This document shows, piece by piece, positions 56,240 to 64,000 of a stretch of DNA of 64,000 nt. The position numbers were made by a program, and so were the translations under genes. Origin of the DNA: Sacculina carcini (lineage: Eukaryota > Arthropoda > Thecostraca > Sacculinidae); contig OU696572.1 of assembly GCA_916048095.2 (NCBI GenBank), forward strand, positions 5,289,362-5,353,361, read 5' to 3'. Numbering within the stretch: position 1 is the first letter of the stretch; each line of letters starts with the position of its first letter. The notes beneath the pieces are model-generated. The model was not told the origin of the DNA. It worked only from the letters and a program-made list of their open reading frames with translations, and did no database searches.

Positions 56240-56929
56240 TATATTATTACAGAAATTACAGACAAATCCAGTAGCATGGGAAGAGTGAAAGCACTATTGC
56301 CACCCTGCGGTGGCTCCATGTACCGGAAGCGCCCAAAAGATTCAGAGAGAAAGAAAATTCGAAAGGAAAACAATTCTAGAATGATAGTTGGAAAAAGAAA
56401 AAGAATAACAATAAATAATAAATCATAATCCGTTAGCACTCCATAATGTCACTCCGCCTACGTTCCTCAATAAATAACAACAATCAACAGTAAATATGTG
56501 ATTCAATAAATGGCAACCAACAATAAATATGAATAAATAATAATAAATATTAATAAATAAGTAATAAATATCAATCAACAACAATAACTATGATTCAATA
56601 TGAAACAACCAACAATAAATAAAATTATGATTCCATAAGTAACAACAACACCAATAAATAGTATTAAATAAACAATAACAGAAACAAAAACATGATTCAA
56701 TAAACAACAGCCAACATCCAGTAAAAGTATGATTTAATAAATAACAACAACCAATATTCAATGGTAATATATAGAGAAAAATAGGAAAAAATATACTTAA
56801 ATAGAAATAAATATAAACAATATATAACAATAAATATAAATATATAACTACAACAACAGCAAATATAACAATAACTATGAATAAAGAACAATAAATATAT
56901 GTAAATAAATAATTTATAACACCCAACAG

Positions 56930-57290
56930 TCAATTCCGCTCCTTCAGTAGCATTACATTGACTTTGGCCTTGAAATTGTTCAAATTGATCCACGAGAAAG
57001 CCTCCTCCTTCAACGCGCTCCAAGTACCCACAGTGGCCGGAAAAAGGCAACGTTGGAATTGCTTTGTACGACAACGAATTGGAGCCACGCACTGGGAATG
57101 CTGTCTGGATGTAAACCATGTGCTTCTTGCTGCCCCGAAATCATCATGAATTGACTTGCTCATCGAAAGATGGTCGTTGTGCTTGATCTTGTACATCATG
57201 CACACGCTGCTGACCTTTCGACGATCGCAAATATTACCAAGAAACATGTCACCACAGAGGAACTTGCGAGTTCTAACTCGCAAGTTCTGT
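56930..57290 (-). pseudogene. LINE 2 relative: ORF2 C-terminal end
   Basis: Minus-strand frame ending VNVMLLKERN, with RTRKFLCGDMFLGNICDRRK, VCMMYKIKHNDHLSMSKS and IRCRTKQFQRCLFPATV. This is collinear with the last 117 residues of the 35011-36654 protein. It ends at the SINE insertion point. Confidence 0.85.
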
Positions 57291-57293
57291 GGT
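57251..57293. repeat. Inverted duplication at the SINE insertion site
   Basis: ACCACAGA(GGA)ACTTGCGAGT is followed after TCTA by ACTCGCAAGTTCTGTGGT. The second arm copies LINE sequence backwards and is absent from the uninterrupted LINE at 36300-36345. Confidence 0.8.
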
Positions 57294-57305
57294 TCAGTGC
57301 GAGTA

Positions 57306-57715
57306 GACTCCGTGGTGTAGTGGTTAGCACACCCGCTTCACAAGCGGGAGGACCGTGGTTCGAATCCCGACGAAGCATAATTTCATTGGGCGAATTCATT
57401 AATCCAACAATCCCTGTCCACCCAGCAGTAAATGATGGTACCAGATGTCAGTCACATGTTGTGTCATGCATTCTGGGGATGTGGCCCTCTCTAATACGTC
57501 TTACGTCCATGTGGCGCCATAGCGTGGAGAGGGTCGGTTCTGCGGTGGCAGCGAGCTGCACGGGGTGTTCATAAGCAGTGTGTTCAAGCCTGTGTGTTCA
57601 TAAGCTTGGGCTTCTTCCCGTGTAGCAGCTGTCACTTAACCTTTTTAACTTTTTTAACTTAACCTTTTTTTAACTTAACCTTTTTTGTCATTTAACATTT
57701 TTAACTCTGTTGATG
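57306..57715 (+). mobile_element. tRNA-Val-derived SINE
   Basis: The head 57306-57376 resembles tRNA-Val with anticodon CAC (CGCTTCACAAGCG). It carries box A TGGTGTAGTGG and box B GGTTCGAATCC, the internal RNA polymerase III promoter. The acceptor stem no longer pairs, so it is not a working tRNA gene. A 280-bp body follows (CATTCTGGGGATGTGGCCC, CGTGGAGAGGGTCGGTT, CTTCTTCCCGTGTAGCAG). A tail of AACTTAACCTTTTT repeats runs to about 57712. It splits LINE coding sequence between 57275 and 57713. Confidence 0.9.
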
Positions 57716-59020
57716 AGATTGAGGTGACAATACGCAGCAGAAGACCACACCGGGGCGCAGTACTCCAGAATTAGCTAAATGAAACAGCGAAAACAACTTT
57801 TGGAGATTGTGCTGCTACCGAACATCCCATATGCCTTTCTTATAGTTCCCAGTTTCCGCGATGCCAAACAAACTAGCTTCCGAATGTGACTCTCCAATGT
57901 CCGTTTTGAGTCTACATACACTCCCAATATTTTGAGCTCGTCACACAATCTGAGTTGGGCGTCATTTATGATGATAGCTCCATGTGAAGGCTGAACAGTA
58001 CATGACTCGGAAACCAGCAACCTTTTAGATTTTGAAGTGTTCAGCATCCTATTCCACCTCTCACACCACTTCATGACGCTGCTGAGATCGTCGCTGACCG
58101 TTTGACACACCTGTGGTATGTGCGAAGGAGATGGAGTTACATCTATCAAGGTGATGTTATCAGCATATCCATATACATGGTTGCGTTTGGTTGTGTACAT
58201 GTCATTGGTGTAAAAGTTGAACAAAATTGGACCCAACACACCTCCCTGCGGGACACCGGACACAATCTTATGTTACCCACTGTAAGCTGCATCGATGGCA
58301 ACACGTTGTAGGCGATTATGAGATGAATTGATGCAAGACACTCAGCAAGCGGCCGCCGACTCCGCGTTTCTCAGTTTTTGCAACAAGCCTGGTTGCTCAC
58401 ACGGTCAAATGCTGACGAGAATCAAACATCACAATTCAGGCTTCACTGATTTTGTCTAGCACTTGCTGGAGCACATGCGTGATTGTAAGCAGAGCGTCAG
58501 TCGTGCTGAATTTTTGCGGTATGCAAACTGGTTCTCCGACAGCAGATTGTTGCTCTCCAGGTAATTCGACAGTCTGGAATATGTCAAGTGCTCGAATATA
58601 TTGGACAGTATCGGCGTAATTGTTTGCATCATCAGCTGAATTGCTTCCTTTTGGTATGGGCGTGATATTTGCAACCCGTCAACAGGATGGAAACGAACCA
58701 TCCTTCACCAAGCGCCTGAAAACAGTACTGAGCTTTGGAACTACAGTATCTGCCGTGTTCTTGAAAAATAGCGGAAACATATTGAGAGGGTCTGTTCCTC
58801 CGTGGGCATCAAGGTCTTTCATGAGATTCGCCACTTTTTTTGATAGGAAGGCAATGACTTTGATTTTAGGGGCAAGGACAGGTGAATCGTCCGACTGAAT
58901 GAACTATTGACATTGCTTGGTATTGAGGTGATCCATAAGCAATTCAGCCTCCTCTTATGGGTTGTTCTTGAGCTCACCGTGGGCTGAAAGTAATGGAAGG
59001 ACAGACTGGTTATGTCCAAA
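57713..59020 (-). pseudogene. LINE 2 relative: RT core and N-terminal part
   Basis: The minus-strand frame 57775-58263 has SGVPQGGVLGPILF, YGYADNITL, LNTSKSKRLLV and LKILGVYVDSKRTLESHI. The catalytic YADD has become YADN (Asp to Asn), which abolishes polymerase activity. Upstream pieces (ITPILSNIFEHLTYSRLSNY, LLSENQFAYRK) lie in shifted frames at 58456-58701. The remaining start to 59020 is collinear with 35050-35200. Several indels and stops confirm a dead copy. Confidence 0.85.
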
Positions 59021-59509
59021 CACTGACGATTTCAACGTTGACCACCATGTGTGGGGTCATTGGCGGATGTTAGCTTTTTCAGAAAGTTTCTTTGAGTGAA
59101 GTATTTGCACTTCTGAATACACATGCTCAGCATGCAGTCTGGCCTCAGTGTAGACATTCCCTGATTCGGTCGGTCCTCAGTGTAGACATTCCATGATATG
59201 CTTGGGCGGATCGGTTTTTATTCTTTTTAATCATATATTTGTCAATGTCAAGGCGGATGGATGCACTTTCTAGGCTCTGATTAAGAACCTGATAAATCTA
59301 AATAACTATCTTCAACCAATTTTTCAGCAAATACATTTATCAATTGACAAAACGTTAAAATTAACTCATATTTCAAATGGGTACTGACTCCATTTTATTT
59401 TAATATATTGATATTGTGCTAATGATATTGGATGCAGATTGGATGACACACTGAATACGAATACAAAAATGATATGTGCAACCAATTTCAGGCGACATGT
59501 ATTAAATAT
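59021..59509. other. Unclassified region between LINE and Gypsy LTR
   Basis: AT-rich, with an 18-bp direct repeat CCTCAGTGTAGACATTCC near 59142 and 59173. No gene seen. Confidence 0.4.
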
Positions 59510-59858
59510 TATTAAAAGAACCGAAACTAGCTGTTGCGACAGTACTGCAGCGACTGAAAATGCTAACACCTTTTGGCGCGGAGTATAATTGTTCAGCCGC
59601 ACACACGAGCACATACACCCGAATGACAATCAAGTGAACAAAACCACACAAGAATTGATGAGCGAAATACACACTACAGCACACAGAACACGCACATACC
59701 AGCACGCATTTACGTACACCTCATTGCTGTGCGCAAATGTTCTGATGAACAAGCAGGCATACACATTACACTGTACACACACACATATACGCGCGCGCAA
59801 GAAACCTAAACCAAACACACAGACGCACACAATAACACGCGCACCAGCTAAAGCTACA
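59510..59858 (-). repeat. Gypsy 3 3' LTR (far border uncertain)
   Basis: On the minus strand it begins TGTAGCTTTAGCTGG at 59858, right after the polypurine run CCTGGGGGAGAGC (59859-59871). It is GT-rich like the other Gypsy LTRs. The far end was not fixed. Confidence 0.5.
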
Positions 59859-59964
59859 GCTCTCCCCCAGGTGCCAAGTTTGGCACCGATCCAAGACGTT
59901 CAGGAGGACGAACCGACCGGCCACAGCGAGTCTGGTAACCGCAGTTGGAATGAGCAGTTGAATC

Positions 59965-60972
59965 TCACCTCTCAATAACAGCCGGCTTGAGGCGGTCGAT
60001 CGACACTGTCTCACGACGGTTGCCGAATTTCAGCACGTAGGCTTTGTCGCAGCGGCGTATGATCCGATAAGGACCTGCGTACGGCGGCGTCAGCGGTGCG
60101 CGATGCCCATCAACTCGGACGAAGACGTGGCTGGCAGTCGGCAGCTCCTGCGACACGAATGGGCGCTGCGCTTCGTAACGATTGTGCCAGGCTGTTGACA
60201 CTGGACGAATACGTGACATGACTTGTGTCAGAGTGCGCGCGGTGTCCGACACCGGAATGGGAGAAGACTCTGAGAAGAATTGGCCGGGAAGTCGGAATTT
60301 CTCGCCGATGACTAGCTCAGCTGACGAAGAATTGATGTCGGGTTTATAAGACGCCCTCATGCCCATCAAGACGATGGGCAATGCAACGTCCCAGCCTGCG
60401 CCATCCGACAATGCAGCACACAGAGCGGCCTTCAGCTGTCGGTGCATCCGTTCCACGAGCCCATTCTGTTGGGGCATGTAAGCACATGTCGTCGCGTGAT
60501 GAACACCGAAAAGGCGCCACAGCTCTCTCCACAGGTCGCTGATAAATTGCCGGCCGCGATCGGAAGTAACCGCGAGACACATGCCAAATCTCGATACCCA
60601 ATCAAGCAATGTCCGAGCGCAGGAATTTGCGGTGGCATCCACCATGGGGATGGCATCAGGATAGGGGGTGTAACGATCTACGATGGTAAAAAGGTATCTA
60701 AGCCCGTTCGAGACAGGAAGAGGCCCCACGATGTCTACGTTCAGAGACTCAAAACGACCGGAAGGATATGCAGGGCGCTTCAAAGCTGTCCGCTGGTGCC
60801 GAGATATCTTACAAACCTGACAGTTAAGACACAATTTCACCCAGGAAGCAGCCTTCGAGGACACACGTTTGAAGACGTACCGTTCTGACACGAGACGACG
60901 TGTTGTTCTCGCGCTGGGATAACTCAAGCCGTGAATGATGTCAAAAATAGTTTTCTGCATGACCTCCGGCAT

Positions 60973-60975
<3 letters not shown>
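59965..60975 (-). CDS. Gypsy 3 Pol: integrase (open frame, N-truncated)
   Basis: The minus-strand frame is open for 348 codons; the first dozen are translated (TA)n and not real. HHCC domain: IIHGLSYPS (the second His is replaced by Tyr), then CLNCQVC. Catalytic core: LNVDIVGPLPV (Asp), AVTSDRGRQF (Asp) and PQQNGLVERMH (Glu), a complete DDE set. The C-terminus has the GPY/F-like module GPYRIIRRCDKAYVLKFG and SIDRLKP. The protein would insert retrotransposon cDNA. A polypurine tract and LTR follow at 59858-59871 after about 95 bp of untranslated sequence. Upstream RT is missing; the break at about 60975 coincides with a (TA)n tract and the CTAG end of a reversed Helitron-like element. Confidence 0.9.
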
Positions 60976-61004
<29 letters not shown>

Positions 61005-62400
61005 CTAGCATTAAAACCCGCCCGTTGTGCGGAGGAATTCATAAAATGGAATTAATATTCATAATAATTCATATTCATGAAAATATTCCAAATTAAAACA
61101 GAAAATGAAAACTCATCAGTGTCTTACTCAATAGAAAAGTCCAAGTGTGAATATTTTCATTTTTATTTTGACATAATATTTTCCCTCAACCCGCCTCATA
61201 TATAAACCAACCCATTGTGCGGAATAATTCAGAACACAAACACGTAACAAACAATGAAAATCCCAGCATGTAAACCCGCCCGTCGTGCGAAACAGTTCAT
61301 ACTATTAAATTTGTATTCAATTCATGAGAGAAAAGGAATATGAATTAAAAAGAATGGAGTAAACCCATACAAAAGTCTAAATTTCTATATTTTCATATTT
61401 ATTTTCACAAAATAGTTTGCCTAAACCGCCTCATATTTATACATGCCCGTCGTGCTGAATAATTCAGAACTCAGACACGAAACAATGAAAAATGACTACA
61501 CTTTTTCATCATAATGTTTCCAAAATATTTTAATAACTTAATATCACCGTCTAGCATTGAAACCCGCCAGTTGTGCGGAGCAATTCATAAGATGAAATTC
61601 ATATTTAATTCATAAACATATTGCAAATTAAAAAAGAAAACAGATATACTCAATAAAATCTGACTCAATTGAAAAGTCTAAATTCAATTATATTTTTTGA
61701 CAACATATTTTCCTTCAGTCCGTCTCATATTTAAACCCGCCCGTCGTGCTGAACAATTTATATAATAAAATGCATATTCAATCCATAAAATAAAATGCAT
61801 ATTCAATCCATAAAATAAAATGCATAGTCAATCCATAAAATAAACTGAATACAAATTAAAAAGCAAAACTTTTAACATTTTCCCTCGAACAGCCTCATAT
61901 TTAAACCCGCCCGTCGTGCGGAACAATTAAGCCCCAACACCAATAGTTCTTTATATATAAACCAACTAATGACAACTAACTAACTAATATTCAAATGGTT
62001 CTTTATTATATAATAATGGTTTTTTATTTAATGGTTCTATATGGTACAATAATTCAGTAGTTTACTTTGTTCCCAGTAGCATTTTACCCGCCCGTCGGGC
62101 GGAACAATTAAGCCCCTGATCTATACCATTGAACCCGCGCAATTATGTCACCTCATATTCAAGCATACATACACAGACAGACAGATAATTTCTTCTTTAT
62201 GTATATATATACCATTGAACCTGCGCAATTATGTCACCTCATATTCAAGCATACATACACAGACAGACAGATAATTTCTTCTTTATGTATATATATATAT
62301 ATACCATTGAACCAGCGCAATTATGTCACCTCATATTCAAGCATACATACACAGACAGACAGATAATTTCTTCTTTATGTATATATATATGGCATTAATA
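60976..62400 (-). mobile_element. Reversed HLE-A/HLE-B module run
   Basis: CTAG ends (minus) at 61005-61008 and 61551-61554 are followed inward by complements of TTTTAATG/TTCAATG and the hairpin. Other hairpins lie near 61273, 61446, 61738, 61903 and 62087. A triplicated stretch (62100-62390) repeats ACCATTGAACC, ATTATGTCACCTCATATTCA and CAGACAGACAGATAATTTCT, that is, three HLE-A starts in series. No genes. Confidence 0.65.
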
Positions 62401-63400
62401 CCCGCCCGTTGTGCGGAGCAATTCCTAACATGAAATTCATATTCAATTCATAAAAAAATATGGAAAATTAAAAATGAAATAGGGTACACTCATAAAAATA
62501 TTTATCAATTGAAAATTATAAGTTTAATTATTTTTATTTCGACAACATATTTCCCCTCAGTCCTCCTGAGTCATTTTTAAACCCGCCCGTCGTGCTGAAT
62601 AATTCAGAGCTCAAACACGATCCGTTCTGGATGTTGAAGTAAAATCCATTGGTTTGTGTATGGATTAATTCTACAGGGGAAATTGAACGTTATATTGTCT
62701 ATAGTTGCTGCCCGCGGATCATTTCTATTTAAAAAAATACAATTTTTTAAATGAACCATTTGAAAAAATGAACTAAACACACTTTTTTTTAATCCCGCCC
62801 GTCGTGCGGAACAATTCATACAATAAAATTCATATCAAATCCATAAAATATAATGAATACAAATTGAAAAGCAAAAAATGTAAGCTATAAATATCTTGAC
62901 CAATAGAAAAGTCCAAATGTGAATATTTTTGTTTTAATTTTGACAAATATTATCCCTCAAGCCGCCTGATATATAAATCTGCCCGTCGTGTGGTATACTT
63001 CAGAACACAAACACGAAACAAACAATGAAAGATGATGAAATCTTTTCATCAGAATGTTTCCAAACTATATTTATTACTTAACATCATTCCACAACATCAT
63101 TTGCTTAAGTACTATTTTACTTTTACCGCTATAATATGTATTGCTTAAACTTATATATTTTCCGCTATCATTAAAACCCAATATAACCTGAGTCAAACCT
63201 ACCCAACCCAACCCAACCACCCCATCTTGACCTAACCCAGCCTAATCTAAGGTGATCCAACTTATTAGTTTGTGATCACAAAATGAACCGATTCAATCAT
63301 AATTTCTAATCAGAAGTTTGAGATTATTTACGCCAGGGGACTCAAACACGCGGCCCACCAATACTTTTCTCGCAGCTCGCCATTATAGTATACACGTTCT
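62401..63400 (-). mobile_element. HLE-A end plus HLE-D composite (reversed copy 2)
   Basis: Complement of the 50130-51330 order: hairpin 62401, hairpin 62580, GCAGCAACTATAG complement, hairpins 62797 and 62980, the C-rich tract near 63210 (degraded), and ACACGCGGCCCACCAATACT. No genes. Confidence 0.65.
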
Positions 63401-64000
63401 ATATATTATTATATATATATTAGTTCTATATATATTAGTTCATTATAGTATAGTTGTAGAAACCAAATTGTAAGACTGGTTAAATCACATTTATTGTATA
63501 ATGTGATTTAATTATACACCATTTAATTCACATTTTCATTAGTGAGTCTGGATCTTGAAGTCAAGCCCGTGAGTTTTGTATATGAACTCATTCTACACGG
63601 TAGCATTTAATATTTAAACCCACCCGTCGTGCGGAACAATTAATAAAACAAAAGTAATACATATTTAAATGCAAACAGCCAGTCTAATAGAAAACTCTAA
63701 ATTGTAAAATCTATACCAATAGAAAATTCCTGTTCTGAATTTGCATATTCTTATTCTAATAATTGACGACATATTATTCAGTCAACCCGCCTCATACTTG
63801 AGCCCGCCCGTCGTCAGGAATAATTTCGAAATGAAAACACAAAATAACAATGAATTTTTTTAGTATATAAATGAATTTTTTTCCATAATATTATCTCATA
63901 ATTCCCGGTTAATGCTTCCACTAATGCATCATATTCATACAGTTGTTATTTTTTGGATTACACCGATATTACATCCCTTGATATTACAGCCGATATTATA
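63401..64000 (-). mobile_element. Reversed HLE module array to window end
   Basis: Complement of the 20400-20880 array: hairpins near 63615 and 63795, then CCCGGTTAATGCTTCCACTA and CATATTCATACAGTTGTTAT. It continues beyond the window. No gene. Confidence 0.6.

Larger units (their letters stand above)
56240..59020 (-). mobile_element. LINE 2 relative on the minus strand, decayed
   Basis: It starts (3' end) with the complement of CTACTGGATTTGTCTGTAAT near 56270. The 3' UTR then has the complements of GGCGGAGTGACATT and the TTATTGTTG minisatellite (to 56930), followed by ORF2 pieces up to about 59020. It matches LINE 2 at 35050-37400 at perhaps 85-90%. Interrupted by the SINE at 57293-57715. 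Confidence 0.85.

Noticed and set aside
55710..56439. Two minus frames with hydrophobic stretches
   Set aside because: AT-rich chance frames; the second overlaps the LINE 3' UTR.
57306..57376. A functional tRNA-Val gene
   Set aside because: The acceptor stem does not pair and a SINE body with repetitive tail follows; a second copy shares the same body.

Overview
This is an AT-rich, repeat-dominated stretch of an animal nuclear genome. It shows spliceosomal-type exon borders, long introns, LINEs, a Penelope-like element, a tRNA-derived SINE, Ty3/Gypsy elements and Helitron-like ends. No bacterial operons or CRISPR arrays are present. The mix of repeat families, including an SDEQGERFHQD-type repeat protein I associate with arthropods, suggests an arthropod or another marine or soil invertebrate. 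The species cannot be fixed from the sequence.

Layout. 1-1272: 3' end of a Gypsy element (integrase, polypurine tract, LTR) inserted in the last exon-like part of a piggyBac element, whose end and TTAA site lie at 1609-1613. 1614-4315: a 150-bp tandem repeat, then a FLYWCH/MULE transposase pseudogene. 4316-11362: Helitron-like elements (families called here HLE-A, B, C, D), with internal satellites and a microsatellite-rich duplication. 11368-15910: a 4.5-kb LTR element with two 715-bp LTRs and a 5-bp target duplication. 15911-24783: more Helitron-like modules in both orientations, including large palindromes, plus a solo LTR (21892-22329). 25526-26925: a hAT element carrying a nested hAT MITE.

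27376-55505: a probable real host gene whose exons are scattered among transposons. It has a signal-peptide exon (27376-27502), a 60-nt Cys-rich exon (39208-39267) and two homologous 87-nt Cys-rich exons (39838-39924 and 55419-55505). All are on the plus strand with phase-1 borders. They would encode a secreted protein with repeated four-cysteine modules; the rest of the gene lies to the right. Its introns hold a hAT MITE, a LINE inserted into an older minus-strand repeat gene, a tRNA-Val SINE copy, a second LINE, a decayed Gypsy element, large Helitron-like blocks, a Penelope-like element with a hammerhead-like motif, and a LINE ORF1 fragment.

56240-64000: a minus-strand relative of the second LINE, itself broken by the SINE; a Gypsy 3' end with an open integrase frame on the minus strand; and a final block of reversed Helitron-like modules.

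The only sequence likely to serve the host is the exon series. Everything else recognisable is mobile DNA, mostly dead. Many elements are nested, so their relative insertion order can be read from the junctions. Frames, splice sites and family assignments were read by eye; no database search was possible.
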